Positions 1 through 13,821 of a stretch of DNA of 64,000 nucleotides are shown in pieces. The stretch is from Spodoptera frugiperda (Eukaryota; Arthropoda; Insecta; Lepidoptera; Noctuidae): assembly GCF_023101765.2 (NCBI RefSeq), contig NC_064227.1, forward strand, positions 8,007,592 to 8,071,591. Direction: 5' to 3'. Position numbers and translations under genes: made by a program. Under the pieces are notes generated by a model, which had not been told where the DNA came from, ran no database searches, and was given only the letters and a program-made list of their open reading frames with translations. How positions within the stretch are numbered: position 1 is the stretch's first letter; each line of letters begins with the position of its first letter.

Positions 1-3000
1 TAAACCAATAAAACTATAAACTAATCAAGATTTTAACTAGTAATAAGCCCATTGGCCTCGATTCCTTGAAAAAAGTCATTCTATTTAATTTTCATAGCCG
101 TTAAGAGTCGCCTGCGCAATTTGGCTAACCGCCAAATCTGACTACTACGTCAAAATGTCTTTCCAATCGATTTTACACTTTATTGACACGGTTAATAAGT
201 ATAAAATTGGTTGCAGAAAATAACTGAAATTAAGGTTACGAGTAGAGGACGGTTTTTCTTAATTTTCGATTGTTTTTCGAAGCGGAAAATTGATTGTCAA
301 AATAAATTAGGTTTCGTGTGACATGACAATGAACGCGATTATACAAAATACGTAATAATAAAAAAAAATTGAATATCTTTAAAGTAAATATATAATAAAG
401 TACATATAACTTACTTACGAATAGAAATTATTTATCAAGCACATACAAAATATACTTGGCATGAACTACAGCTCTACATTTCTGCTAGCCTACTTACAAA
501 TCTTACGTTTTTATTTTTATAAATAATTAGCTTAAACTCAAAAACAATGTAATCAAGAATTGTATTGTGAACCTCATACCAACACAGCGCTATTACAAAT
601 ACCAGCAAACTACTCTGTTTGACAAACTAATAAAAAAAATGTTCTTTATTGCCCTGAAAAAAAAAAAAACGACAACTGTATAAAACAACAACAATTAAAA
701 ATCGTATTAAAATAAAAACAATGCCAAAGTAAAAGTAAAATACTAACCAAAAACGATAAAACAGAAAAAAATATGTTATCTCAGCAAATAATATAGAAAT
801 AAATTAATATTATAAAACTATGCATATACAGAACGATGCAGAAATATCCCGGGACACCGAACTAGCGGAGCCCATGGACTGTCTCACTGTAAGACTAGCC
901 GACAATCATAGACAAAACATAGACACATTAGTTTCAAGTGCTACCAGTGTAAATAAATACCATAATCATTAAAAAACAACCAAACCAAAAAAGAAAAAGC
1001 ATTTTTAGAAAACATTTCTTGAGTTTTACTCTTTTTTTTTATAAATATACTAACTCATATTTTATTTATTAATAACTATTTATATGTATTAATTTTGTAT
1101 ATCTTGCTTTCGCTTTATCTGTCTGTGTTTACTAACATTTTCTGTTTTATTACTAAACTTTAATCTTAAATAATTATAGCAAAATAGTCAATTATGAAAT
1201 ATGACAAAATTATTTACTCACTCTTCACTATTTTATAAAACCACATGTAAAATTATACAGTGAACTTTAGCCTTTATAGAAAACAAAATCTTGGGGACCA
1301 AGTAAAACAATTAATTTTTGCTTTGGTAACCCCAGACCCTTCAATAAAAAGATGTCTACGCAACGTGGCAATACCATCTACCCTCTAACATATAGAAACA
1401 GGCACACACAATCAAGAACTCTATTCTAGATCGCAATAAGGCACATAATCCCATACCACTGAGTCTCTGAACTGTGAGCTAAGAATCACTTGCATTACTT
1501 CTCTACGTTCACTCACAAAGTCGAGCCGGGAGCCAAATATTTAATAGAAAATGTGGTTGAGTAATGAACAACATGCAGACTATGTTACAGCCAAGGACAA
1601 GATAAATATAACATAACATCATAGCTTTAATTCAACAAACGTAGGAGAATGCATATTTTGAATGTAACGTGTAGTTTTTGACAGTTATGTTAAGGATTCG
1701 TTTGATAGAGTTCGTTATTTAAGATGTTCATTTAATCTAATTCAAATCGAAAATAGAAGGAAATCATAGTTTCCCGTTCTGTTTTCATAATCGGAATCGA
1801 ACCCAAGAGTTTCATGACCACTTTTACAACAGATATATGGTAATTTCTCGACTTCCCACAAAAAAATGCGTGCGTGTACCGTGCTACACAAAAATATTCA
1901 GTGTGTGCCTGTCCACGCAATATCTACCTGCAAAAAGAACACTAAAACACATATTTAATGCTCTAATTCCATCTTTATAAACCATCAAAGATAAGAACGA
2001 CCTTCCATTTTGTTTTCCGTGAACCGTTTTATTATGCTGGCAACATTGAATGATTGCTACCGCACGTTGGGGCTAAGAATAAACATTCTCGTCATGTTTT
2101 GAAGCTGAAAATTGTAAATTCAAATTGTCGAGTGACGTATTCGCTGTAGTTTTTGTAAGAAAATGCTCAATGACACTGCTTCACGCCTATTATAGTGCCG
2201 TCAAGGAACATGCAGAGGTGCTGTCACGGTGCTTACATAAAAATACATTTTTCTTGTCGGTTAAGCTGCATTAAATTAGCCTTATTGTAAGAGAATAAGT
2301 ATCTTCTTATACATGTGCTTGAGTATCGTGGAAGGAAGACAATTTCACGCCCTGTGCTATGAATGAAAATTCCTGAAATAAAGCTCCTTACCTGTTATCG
2401 AACCGACATTCGATGTTCCTGTAAGGCGATTCGGCATCCGATAATCTCTAAGATTTTTTTAAAAAACATCAGACTGGTGTTTTTATACTTCATTCGCTTC
2501 ATCCACAGTCATCAGTCTACGTTAACAATAAACAGATTTCAGATAGAGAGAAACATGAAATAATTGACTATTTTGCCTTAGAATAACAATTTAATGCGAC
2601 TAACAAATATTTTTCTTACATTTAGTACCTAGTACCGTCTTATGGTGCATAGGTACACAGAAATGGCGATTAATTTAAAAATGTACATATTTGCCTTCTT
2701 ACAAACAGCTTTCATAAGATCTCTCAATGTACAGACGCTGAAACTTTCAGTAAACCACCAAAACTAAGATACTTTATCTTTTATTTTTTATCGTTTTAAA
2801 GGTTATTTTCTTTTTCTGTCGCTTTGACTGTATATTAGTTTTTACATTGTTCTCACATAGCTGAAGTAATCGAAACAATGTAACCAAGAATTGTATTGTA
2901 AATCTGATTGAAAAAGAGTAACCTATGGAGTTTCTTGCTCGTTCTTCTCCATAGGAATCTACACTTTGGAACGAGCAAATAGCTTCACTAGAGGACTGAC

Positions 3001-3857
3001 CGACAGACAGACGTTATTAATATTATTATTTGCTTTGACGTTCAAAAGTGAACCTTCCTGGTCTATTTGAGGCCCGAACGATTTTGACTCTCTGACTTTG
3101 ACTTGGTATCATAACTACGTAAAGCAAACTCGTACTAAGGGTACCTTGCCGCTTCAGATACTGTTATGCGCTGAAACTATTAGAGCTTTTCTCCATTCAT
3201 GTACCAAAAAAACCGTGATTTTTTAGTTATACTTGTGCTTCTTTCATTTGTGACTTCTGTTATGCACATAATTGCTCTCTACTTTAGACTAGGTATTTTA
3301 TTACTGAACCTAGATTTTCAGGACATAGTCATCAAAGTGACTAAGGCTGCCAATTACACATATTTATTAAACAAAATAATTTCATGTGTAATATTCATCT
3401 CTCAGAATTTTGTCATAACTACGCCTCCACACTTTATTAGGTATGCTTTCTCAAAGCGATTAGTAATCAACTTACTTTATGCAACAAATGCAACAGTTTT
3501 CTGGTTCGAATCCAGACCAGAACATTTTGTACAGTTTCACCAGATTTTTTCCCTAAAGAGACATTAATTCAGTAATAAGATTCTATGCGATACTACTGCC
3601 ATCTATTATTTGATTCTATTACTATTCTAGATTGTTTTTCGGAAACGTAAAGTTTCAAGACAGAAATACACAGATATTATTCTAAATCAGTCTATTAAAG
3701 TAATTCTACTGTTTTACATACATATTACTCTCCTTTACAAATTGCATATAATTCCAGAGCATTCGTTGTATTCGACATATTTCAATGTAAAAAGTCACAT
3801 TTTTATATTTTCCATTCATAATCACACAATATTGTAAATAATGACGTAATATTTCAG
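1..3857. other. AT-rich non-coding stretch
   Basis: No coding region, RNA gene or recognisable transposon is convincing here; the short ORFs show no family resemblance. Because the exon starting at 3858 is preceded by a splice acceptor, part or all of this may be an intron or 5' region of that gene. The piece at about 2860-3065 resembles stretches near 10380-10470, 24408-24450 and 30460-30500 (shared words such as CTCCATAGGAATCTACA and GGAACGAGC), so it is probably a decayed interspersed repeat. Confidence 0.5.
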
Positions 3858-6800
3858 GAGGACATGGAAAACAAGCCTATTCTACTAGGAGACAAAGAGG
3901 TGGACCTGAACAAGATCTTCACACCAGCGCCTGATGCTGAAGAGCATATCATCAAGAAGGACCGCAAGTTTGGTAAGTTTTTAAGAAATTGATTTTTGCT
4001 TTGACCGTTCTTTTCATTACAACCGTCATTTCTACCACTAGAACTGACTATTAGTCTTTGACGTCTGGTAATTCATCTTTAAAATAATGAATATCTATTT
4101 AACATGTAAGTAACATAATTTCTACGTAAATCTACTGGTTTATAGTTGTCTGCTTCCATAATAATGTTAAGCTTGTCGATTTTCAAGTGGATTTATTGTT
4201 TTAGGATTTATTTAATAATAATTTGAGCTTTCTTAGCATCAAACAAGTTCTAAATCTATCAGAAATAAACTAACAAGCCTGGCAAGGACTATCAGAGCAG
4301 AAGATCTAATTAATTAAATATAAAGGTCATATAGTTATTGTTTATTACCAGTAATTAGTGTCCTCAGCACTCTCAATGTACATACACTTCCGTCAATTTG
4401 AACACAAGACTAAATGATTAATATGAGTATTATATTTAGACGATATTTTACTGTCTTGAAATCTTTTGATGATTTTCTCTCTCGGTGATAAACTGCTCAT
4501 CAAATATCGTAAGTAGGTTAACTGGTCTGAACTCATATCCGTAAACTGTTTCCTCATTCTTCAATGGTGTTTCTCGTTTAATTTTGTTATGGGATTTTAG
4601 ACTGTTGAGTTGATTTATTTTGGGGATGCATCAGGTTTATCTGTTGCAATGATTGTTGTTGTACGCCATTGGAGATTGTGTACTTGCAGAAGATAGTCTT
4701 TCTACAGATGCAGTGGAAATGAAATTAAAACGAATATGATCAATATGGTTTCAATAAAAAAGTGAACTACATATAGAGAGGGGCGTGGTTTGTACTGTCA
4801 CGGGATTCCGTAAAGTGTCACATTATGTTAAAGTTAAAGGAAAATCCAGTTGTGACACCTCTTCTTTGTATTTGCTTTATAGGTCGAAATGTCTTCCCAA
4901 CTGGTCGAAATGTCTTCCCAACTTTAATTTATCTTTCTTTCAGTTCGGTTTTTCTCATTTCAAAAAATGAGTTTCGCTTTTGAACACGTGAAGGCGGTTC
5001 TCATTTCAAAAAAAAGTTATATCTTACATATGGAAGACAAGAAGGACGCCTTCTCTTGCATTTCCTATATAACAGATAATGAGTTGTCATTATTACTGCT
5101 TGTGGTTTGAGGATGACACCTCATTGCGACAGTCACGATTAGGTGTCGTACTCGGTACAACTTGCGCATTGAAAATGTGAGACCGGTGGCACGTTTTGTG
5201 TTCCATTCCAGTGACAAATGGCGAACTCTTTTCCCCAAAGAGACCTTTGGAACTCCTTATTACTCATTTTGTGTAAAAACCTGTTATAATAATTTTATAT
5301 GCAAGTGACTGTTCTTTAGAATTACGCAGATAAAGATGTGTAAAAGCAATTCATTTACAAAGTTATGTTTTACACTTACTCACGTAATTCTTTAACGAGG
5401 AACTCGACTAGTTTCAACTAGTCGAAGCTACATAATCGTTGCTACGAGGAGTAGCAACGCGAGAGTTGCCGCATCGGATGTCGCGAAATGCTGCTAATGA
5501 ATATGATCCTCTTGCATGGCTTGAAAATAGTCAAATAATTACGCGAGTAAGCCGAAAAACATAATAATTAATTTAGTATGTCTCACGAAAGTTATAATAT
5601 AACCATACGAAGTTATCGCACATACAGACAATTCATTCAACGTATTCAGATCATATCAGTATTAATTTCCATGAGAAAACGAGCGTCCTTTACCCAAAGA
5701 TGCGAGTTATTTCGGGAGCACAACATTTGCATGAAGTAGTTTCGTTCTATTGTTCGACATGACGTCTACGTCTCCACGCCAACTGTTTTGGTGGTAGTGC
5801 ACGATTTGCGTCAATTCGCGGCTGAGTCACACGCTTGTCAGACCTTTTCTGATTAGTGTTTTAGTCATTAAAAGCTAGATTTGGCAATGAGACCTAGATT
5901 TTGAGGGGAAGCAGATGTTTTTGTTATTCATATCGGGTTAAAGGTCGAATAGAAGTATGTTCTAAGTAATTCTCTGTTTAGTGAATAAGTCATGTAATTG
6001 CCTTGTTATTCCTCGAGTAAGTAGGTAGAGATATTATTATGTACATTTAACTAACGGCTCTTTTCATCAGTTTTGTTCCTTATCCCTTTATTTTCTTGAC
6101 TGAAATCGCACGTCGCAAGTAGCACTAAGTTCTCCCTTAGTCGTCTCACTAAGGGGGAAACCTTTGTTCAACAGTAGACATCTTTCAGCTGATGATGATG
6201 ATAAAGTCGCACGCCGTCGTGCTAATGGTGAAAACTTCTAAATTGTATTCTAGCCTAGTCAAATGATTTTGCTAAATGATGATATCTATAGTAAAGTTTG
6301 CTAAGTACTATATTGTAGGCGTTGTCTTTGAAACTTGAGTCTGTAATTTTCTTCTTCGGTTTCCACAATACGTATTCAATTCTATTACGATAGTAGTGTT
6401 GTATGCTGCCCACTCACCTGACTGTGTCTATTCTTAGACACATAGTAGTGACCCATTCTAGTGCCTATTCTTAGGCCGACTACTCAACTTGCAGGTAACG
6501 CCATCTATTGAGGTGAAGTGGCAACGTATTCCAGAATACTTGGTCAATACTGATTGCTGTTGTATTATTTCTGGAATTGTTTCGACGTAGTTGAGAGAAC
6601 TTATTTAGAATTTTAATTTCGTTACGTAATAGGCAATACTTACAATAAAATTTGTATTATCGCGTTATTAAATTATTTTTACTGGAGATATATCTATTGT
6701 GAATATGTATAATAAAAACTGAATATATCACAATTAATACTAACAATTCAATCTCTCTACAATAACTCAGTGTCACTAATAACATTGCTCGATAGATGGC

Positions 6801-8561
6801 GCTAAACTCAAAATGTCTATATTTCAGAGAAAACATTCGCATCATCAGCATTCTACGTGCCAGGAGTGCACCCCACAGTGAAGGAGCAGATGGACCTGGC
6901 CAGGGCCATCTCCAAGTCCCTGAGCGACTCCAGCAACCACATGAGCAGGGGACAGAGCATGTACGTGAACAGGAAGAAGAGATCGGTCAAGTGGGTGCAT
7001 GAAGGACGAGGTACGAGTTTTTGGGATATTGTATTTATTGTAACATTGATACTTATTTCAACTACTAATGATAAATGATATTTATTTTTGCAAATAGGTT
7101 ACAATGTAACTCTTTCACACATCAATCTCTTAAATAACTAGATGAGGCCGGCATTTCCTATCGGACTACTCTGAGAAGAAATGCCAAAACAAACTCAGAG
7201 GTATCTTTTAAAGACCACTCTTTTAAAGTATTTTGAGGACCACTTCAAAATCATTTTTGTAGTAGGACTTATTAGACGAAATACACTTTACATTGTATAT
7301 GTATAGGTGCAATCTGAATCATTTAAATCATTTAGTTTACATTGATTAGTACACGCATAGATTAGAGTTTGGTCGGTTAAGTAATAACATAACTGTTAAC
7401 ATAACTATTTGATCAGACTTAAACTTTCTTCAACCGTTTACACAAGAAAATGTAATGTAGTTACATGCATAAATTAATACAGATCTGGATAAAATAAAAC
7501 AACTCACAAATTGTATTTACCGCAAATGTGACGAATTAATCAATCAAGACATTTAGAATCATTTTACTGGCTTGTAACATAATCCTATGGCATGTCATAT
7601 TGTTACTCCAAAATCACTTCAATTTACACGATAAACTCAATGTTTCATAAAATATGAAATGATTGTAACCTGCCAGTCAGATATTAACGAGAGCAGCTGA
7701 TATTGACAGCTTGGTCGGCGGCCAGACGAGCTCGCGCACATGTCGCGTTATTTATAGGTCTCAGAATGTTAATTAATAATACTAGAGTGCCTAGTCTTCA
7801 TCGGACATGTTGCAAATCTGTTGATATTCAATCTAGTGACATTACAATTAATATCGCTAATGCTAACGTTTTTCAGAACACGTAAAGAGGGTTTTATGAA
7901 AGTATGAGCACAATTTTATAATAAACTTAATAATAATAAACTTAGGTAGTAGGTAGTCTACAATTTTTAGGAAACTGTATAGTTTTAATGATAGCAAAAT
8001 ATACATATTTACTTAATTGTCTAATTGTAAATCAAATAGACTGCATAATATTATAAGTAAGTCGAATAGTTGCAAACGCGACAGCTTAACAAACGATTTC
8101 GGTTTCAGTCTGGTCATACTTTAATATTTTATGCACAAATACTATTTAAAATTACAGCATTTAAGTCTCTCCTTTTGTCTATTCCAGGTCGAAACACATC
8201 GAACGCCTGCTCCACACCGACGCCAGTTGCGAACCACGACACACCGTACCGCCCGCCATCTAGTTTACGCAACCAGAAAACTTATCCCAAGTCAGCGCTT
8301 AAACACTCCAGCAACTTGCCGAAGATGGAGCCGTTCCCGATCTCTCCTCCAACGATCACTGTACAGAATATAGATATTCCTGTCCCATTGGCACCTACCA
8401 AGTTAAATGATGTCTATGCTTCACCAAAGAGCCCAAGATTGCCGCTAGTTTCTGGACCAAACTTCAATGTAGCGCCGCGCGGCTGGGGCGAGATGAAGGA
8501 TTACTACCGGCCAGTCGTACTAGATGGCGTTGGTGCGTCAATACAATACACGGATTTTTAA
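3858..8561 (+). CDS. 3' three exons of a proline-rich, possibly Z-disc-associated protein
   Basis: Three exons splice cleanly: 3858-3972, 6828-7010 and 8188-8561 (stop TAA 8559-8561). Each has a pyrimidine-AG acceptor, the first two end at GT donors, and both junctions are phase 1. If translation starts at ATG 3864 the product is about 221 residues; an upstream coding exon is also possible, because an acceptor precedes the ATG. The middle exon encodes a basic motif with GQSMYVNRKKRSVKWVHEG. The last exon is rich in Pro and Ser and ends with a conserved-looking block containing NVAPRGWGEMKDYYRPV and a C-terminal YTDF. There is no signal peptide or membrane segment. From memory these blocks resemble insect muscle proteins of the CG1674 (synaptopodin-2/CHAP-like) type; that identity is tentative, while the exon structure is directly visible. 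The 5' end is probably outside the window or in an unrecognised upstream exon. Confidence 0.7.
5391..5572. repeat. probable interspersed element in intron
   Basis: The block begins with the short palindrome ACTAGTTTCAACTAGT and continues with TTGCTACGAGGAGTAGCAA, another inverted repeat, then a stretch ending near ACGCGAGTAAGCCG. I recall this composition from moth interspersed repeats, but no second copy lies in the window. Confidence 0.35.
6158..6208 (+). repeat. RTE-type LINE 3' tail fragment
   Basis: The words TTGTTCAACAGTAGACATC and GCTGATGATGATGATAA match the common lepidopteran RTE LINE 3' end (typically a 'GTCCAGCAGTGG...GATGATGATGATG' tail). A related tail lies at 58240-58285. Confidence 0.4.
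7011..8187. other. intron without recognisable features
   Basis: This is the second visible intron (about 1.18 kb) of the gene ending at 8561. It is AT-rich and I see no repeat family or RNA gene in it. Confidence 0.6.
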
Positions 8562-9346
8562 AATTATTTAATTACGTTCTTGTTAAATAATTTTAAGACC
8601 AAACTATTTATGATATGTCACGTTTTTATTTGGAAATTTTCTTTAAAATGTTAATTTAATCGTTTCTATCTGATGTCTTTGTGGGATCTTGTTTAGATTT
8701 TTATTTAATAAAATATTTAACTTACAAATAAGTACAGCACAATGTCTTTCCATTCTTTTTGTGCAGTTTCTTGATCAAATATTAGAAATTTACGAATAAT
8801 ATTATTTAATTATTTATGAAATAAGCATTTTAATGATACATCTATGGATTATGACTAGTTTTTAGCTGTATTTTAAATGTAGACTTATAATATTTTGTAT
8901 ACATACGTACTTAGTCGAGTCCTAGTCATACTTTAGATAATTATTAATGAAATAAGTGTATGTAATACTCAATAGTGCCTTGTAATTTATGAATATCTAA
9001 CCAAAGATCTGTTGTAGGTAATTAAATAGAGTATAAATAGACATATTTAATTATCTTTACAAAGTAAATGTACTAGGTGTTAGAGAGTGTAAAATATTTC
9101 TAATAATTGTTATACAATATTAATTAATACTACGAGAGTTACATACGTATATAGTATTTAAAATAAGAAATGGAAAAAAATATTATTCTTAAAAAAAAAA
9201 ACAAATTAAAAATAGACTAATGTTGCTAGTCGATAAAAATAACGGTTTTAATATTACGTATGGCGTATTTAAGTTAATGTAATGTAACATATTTTTATGG
9301 AAAGTTGTATTTATTTGATGTGTACAGCATTGTGTACGTGGAGGTC

Positions 9347-9352
9347 AATAAA
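9347..9352 (+). terminator. poly(A) signal AATAAA of the gene ending at 8561
   Basis: AATAAA lies about 790 bp after the stop codon, just after GT-rich sequence (TGTGTACAGCATTGTGTACG). Earlier AATAAA-like words exist near 8707, so an alternative shorter 3' UTR is possible. Confidence 0.45.
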
Positions 9353-10836
9353 GTACGTCGAAAACTTATGTTGTATTTTATTTTAAAGGTACAGTCTTTA
9401 ATTGGCATTCTATAGTCTCTGCCTACCCCCATAGGCACAGGCGTGAGATTATCTATGTATGTTGTATCTATGTTGGTACAGTCTAATTTTTATAGGAATC
9501 AAAGTTGGCAACACGAGAAGACCTAGGGAGTGGCAGATATTTAAAGGGACTGTTTATAATAAATCAAATAAATCAACGTCAACACAACGTCACGTCTTTT
9601 ATCCCCGAAGGTGCACATTACGGCACATAATGCCGCTAAACAATTTACTCCTAAAAATCATTGTTTATGCAATTTTTGTCCCATCCAGGATATGATATAG
9701 GAACACGTTGCTCAACTATGACCCCTTCCGTTAACTAACGAAATCAGGAAAGATAAAAAATCCCTGAGAAAACAATAATAGAAAGAAAATTGCTTTATAG
9801 GTAAAGGTAATAGAGTTTCAGAAGGAAATCTTATTTCCTTTTCATTGTTCTAAATAAGGATTAAGTATTATTATCTGTCAAGGAACTAACGACATTATTT
9901 CGTCTAATAGTTCATCTATACCTACAATCTATCCGTATTATTGTCTATTACGGAACTAATCTTTTAAACCCAGCAAATTGATCACAAAAACTATTATTCT
10001 ATTGTATTCTCATTTTTAATGATTAACCTTGAAATTGACTTTGACTTCCATTGTATATTTTTTTATCTGCAGTTTGTAAAAATAGTAAGTATTTTTTTCT
10101 TCTAAAAATAGAGTTTCTTTTTTATTCCTTCTGATAACTTAAGTTTAGAGTACCTACCTAGATTTTTTGAGGGGGAACATTATCCAATGACTCCTCCCTT
10201 AAATGTTAAAATAACATTCGGAGTACGGATTATAAAGCTAAACCAAGTAAAGTAACCATCAATACATCAATAAGGTTAGGTTTCCCAATATTAAAAAACA
10301 AGTCAACAAAATTAAATTATATATTCCAATTAAACCTTATAAATAGGTACTTTAGAAATGAAATGTACTTAAATAATAATCTGTCAGTCTGTTCGTCAGT
10401 GAAGCTTGTTCCAAAGTGTAACTTCAAATGGAGAAGAACGAGCAAGAAACTCCATCAATGTCAATCAATTCAGAAGTAAGCTCCCTGGTTTATCAGAGAA
10501 ACTGACACCATCCATGGGAAGGGTCTGTAGCCTATATAGGGAATAAATAACTTGTCATTATAACTTTCAACGCAGTTACATCAAATATAATGCTTAAGAA
10601 CTAGCGTAGAAGTCCATGTAAGTAATATTGCAGCATCAGTTTAAGTTACAACACACAACTTAAGTAAGGCACTCACAATGTTGAGAAACACACGATCACT
10701 TAAACACGTCGGTATTAGTTCAAAGAGATGTTTAAACTCAAGGTTTATAACTTAAGTTTGGAAGAAACTAATGAAATTCTTGGTTAAAATGAATAAAATG
10801 AATGTTCAAAATATATCATTATGAGGATAAAAAACA
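9353..10836. other. non-coding, AT-rich
   Basis: No gene is supported. Fragments of the SINE B tail are visible at 9415-9450 and 9585-9632 (words like CCTACCCC...GGCACAGGCGTGA and ATCCCCGAAGGTGCACATTA). The ORF at 9459-9695 overlaps one of them. Confidence 0.5.
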
Positions 10837-11140
10837 TTTTTTATGGTATAATCCGGTAAACGAGCAGATGAATCACCTGATGGTAAGCAATCGGCGCCGC
10901 CCATGGACACCCGAAACACCAGAGGCGTTACCGGACTTTTGGTGGTTAGGAATTTAAGAGTTGTTGGGGAATCGGGGATTGGGAAGATTTGGAAGGGGGG
11001 TAATTGGGCCTCCGATAGCCTCAATCACACAAGGAAACACAACGCAAGCGTTGTTTCACGTCAGTTTTCTGTGAGGCCGTGGTATCACTCCGGTCGAGCC
11101 GGCCCATTCGTGCCGAAGCATGGCTTTCCCACACTTAAAG
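10837..11140 (+). repeat. interspersed repeat C, near-complete copy
   Basis: It starts TTTTTTATGGTATAATCCGG and contains CACCTGATGGTAAGCAATC, the CACCCGAAACACCAGAGGCG block, GGGAAGATTTGGAAGGGGGG, and a tail with GTGAGGCCGTGGTATCACTC and CCATTCGTGCCGAAGCATGG. At least nine further copies lie in the window. ORFs within it are incidental. Confidence 0.8.
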
Positions 11141-11518
11141 CTAGAGCAAGCAGCTTTATACTTATCAATGTTATTAGGCAACAACTTAACAGGTAAATGC
11201 AAAACCGAGAGCTAATCTTGACCAGTTTAAGGAAAACTTATTTAAATTGCAGATATCAAGTTAAGTAACCCTTTGGGAGTCCCCTAATCCATGTGAAACG
11301 GAATAGACTATAACATTTTCCTTATACCTATGATAGTACCTATCTACTTAAATCTCATAGTTTCCTTATATGATAGTACCTACTCTTTATTTTTATCTAC
11401 ATTCTCGTGTTACTTGTTAAAGTTTTTCAGTAATAGTATTCCTAAATGGGATAAAATGGAATTCATTACATATTGGAGAAAAGTATTATTATTTTATTAT
11501 ACATATTAAAAAAAAGAA

Positions 11519-11720
11519 ACATTGCCCCACACTAGGACTTTCTCCTGTGTCGTGGGTGCGTTTACAAACATACAAGTTCACGTACACATGACACCCAGAC
11601 CCGAAACAACAAATTGTGTCATCATCAAACATACAAAGAGCTGCTTCGTGCGGGAATCGTATCCGCTACACGTTGCACGGCAGCCAGTTGCCCAGTCACC
11701 GCGCCGACCGTGCAGTCAGA
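11519..11720 (-). repeat. tRNA-derived SINE D
   Basis: On the minus strand there is a tRNA-like head with a box-B-like element (the plus strand reads GCGGGAATCGTATCCGC), followed by a body with TTGTTGTTTCGGGTCTGGGTG and an end at CCTAGTGTGGGGCAA. Other copies are near 16233 and 20170. Confidence 0.7.
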
Positions 11721-11959
11721 TTTTTTTTCTCTTTATTTATTTTAGGGACTTTACACGCACGTGTATGCCAGTCCCATCATACCTTGTACTAATACATAAT
11801 CTAACTAAAACGTAACCTAGCAAACTTAAATACTTTGGAGGCAGCCTCTGAATTAGGTGTAGATAAAAGATGGTGGAATACACCTACATCATACGTATTT
11901 CAGTTTAAATCTTTAGGTAATTCTAACACACTCCAACAACAAGTGAAAAGTATATTATT

Positions 11960-12200
11960 TCAGCATAATACCTACTCTAATTCAACGAAAAACGAAGTTT
12001 CGTCCGAAACTTCGCAGATTGCATACTACAATTCTATTTATTGCGAACTTTCGTGAACAAAAAATGAACGAATTAAATGAAGATAAATAAATAGGTGGTG
12101 ATATGAAATTAAAAATAAAACGTTATTTCAAGTAATTCTATTAGTAAATCAATAAAACCTCCGGCCGAAGATTAAACGACACTTCGAATTCGAGAACCGG
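11960..12200 (-). repeat. dispersed element G, copy 1
   Basis: This roughly 240 bp block recurs at 30515-30765 in opposite orientation; shared words include AATTACTT...ATTAAAAATAAAACG and CGAACTTTCGTGAACAA. The ends carry CTCTAATTCAACGAA and CGAATTCGAGAACCGGA. I see no terminal inverted repeat and cannot classify it. Confidence 0.6.
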
Positions 12201-12494
12201 ACTAGGCCCCCTGATTCTGTGTGCGATAATACGAGCAATAGAGCAAGCAGTGAGAAAAAAACTGTGTTAAAAAAACCTCTACTTGCTATTTTGGTAATAA
12301 GTAGACAGATATACATGGCTCTTTGTCATGTCTCCTGTCTATTCCATTGTGTACTCGAGGCACGAACTTGTGTACGGTCGAAATGTCAATTTATTCGTCA
12401 ATGCGATATCGATAAGAATGTACAGCGTACATCTATTGAATAATTTCACATATATAACAGTTGGTAGGTAAGCAGGAACCGCACTTTAAGCCTT

Positions 12495-12655
12495 TAACCG
12501 CCTGTGTCACAAATATTTCCGTATCCCTGTTGCTCCTGTATATATGCATGATTTTTTCATTCTATGCTCCTCCTAATTTAGTTTTTTTTTGTTTTGTATC
12601 CGCGTGCTAGTGGCACGGTAATTGATATTTAACTGGGTGGTTCAAAGGTTAAAAA
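12495..12655. repeat. MITE-like element, copy 1 (TTAACC...GGTTAA ends)
   Basis: It begins near TTTAACCGCCTGTGTCAC and ends at GATATTTAACTGGGTGGTTC followed by AAAGGTTAAA. It is the same family as 24520-24716, sharing ATATTTCC.TATCCCTG and AATTGATATTTAACTG. The TTAA-containing ends suggest a piggyBac-like MITE. Confidence 0.5.
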
Positions 12656-13411
12656 ATATAATTCAATTACTGTCAGTGGATGAGACTATAGACTTGTGTT
12701 CTTTATTAAAGGGATAAGTATATGAACAGACATCTTACGCGTTTAACATCACTCATGGAATCCCAACCCCAGAGGATTTGGAAGTCCTTTGTCTGGGCAT
12801 CCTCCAATACAATTTAACTGACTCGGCGAAACATTTAAAAAAACAGACAGGAGTCTTCAATCCTCACGTGGGTGTACTGCACACTTTTCATAATTCCAAT
12901 TAAAATTCCAATCAATTACACAAACAATGATCAATTAATCAAGTTTACTGACAAGAGTGGGGCAAAAAGTTCAATCGATTCGTTATCGATTAATTGACAA
13001 CAATCGTTAATAATCTATCGACACTTCCCTATGTATTGGGACACAATACAAGGTTGGACCTTGAATTTTTTAAACATTTTTTTATCAGTTAGAATATTTT
13101 TTGATGACGTCATCGATGTGATTAATGCTAATAGCAAAGGGTACAGAAATCGCAGACAGTCAGTTTTTTTTTTAAGTTAGTTGTCGTATTGTCTTATTCC
13201 AAGAGATTGCGAATTATTAATAAAAAATATATTTCATATCATCACTGAAATAAAGAGAAAAAACGCCATTGCAACTTTCCTCAAGCTTGAATGCTGCGCC
13301 TAACTATGGGTTCCTATCGAAGCTTGAAATTAGTCGAGTTATCTCGCCTAACAAATATGGGATTAAGCCGTATAACAATTAATTTATAACGTCCCACAAG
13401 GATGATAAGAT

Positions 13412-13612
13412 CATTTTTTTGTAGGAGGAAAATCATCCAATGACATCTAATCTTGAGTGAGGCGAGAGGTAGTGTCAGACTCTTACTGACTAAACACCAC
13501 CCCGTTCCTACTCCTGCTTTTCGAACCGGAGCCACAGGCAACCTGACCAGGCCAGGTCTTCCGCGGCTACGAATCGGGCATCAACCCATCCACCCTACTG
13601 AACCCCATTGAG
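13412..13612 (-). repeat. SINE A copy
   Basis: It opens with a T run, then TCATCCAATGACATC, GTGTCAGACTCTTACTGAC, CACCCCGTTCCTACTCCTGC and the GAGCC tail. It is a divergent copy lacking the tRNA-like head. Confidence 0.75.
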
Positions 13613-13821
13613 CATTACCAGTATTTACTAATGGTTAGGCGTATTATTTGTGCCTAAACAAACATTGCCTCAGTAATGTTACTAGGCCCTTGCTGTAGAT
13701 TTGTAGGGCGGGTCCATTGTTGTACAAACACTATGTCCATGTGGGTTACAAGGTAGAAGTACTTTATACAATGACCAAATTGTAATACTCTGGCTACCTT
13801 TATTCTTTAGCCTTTAACGGG

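Larger units (their letters stand above)
3973..6827. other. intron with repeat fragments
   Basis: This is the first visible intron (about 2.85 kb) of the gene ending at 8561. It contains a repeat-like block at about 5391-5572 and an RTE-type LINE tail at about 6158-6208. Nothing in it looks coding. Confidence 0.6.

Noticed and set aside
3485..3530. tRNA-like GGTTCGAATCC box at 3503
   Set aside because: No acceptor stem, D-arm or box A at the right distance.
3199..3567. 122-codon ORF
   Set aside because: AT-rich, no family resemblance, no sign of splicing or conservation.
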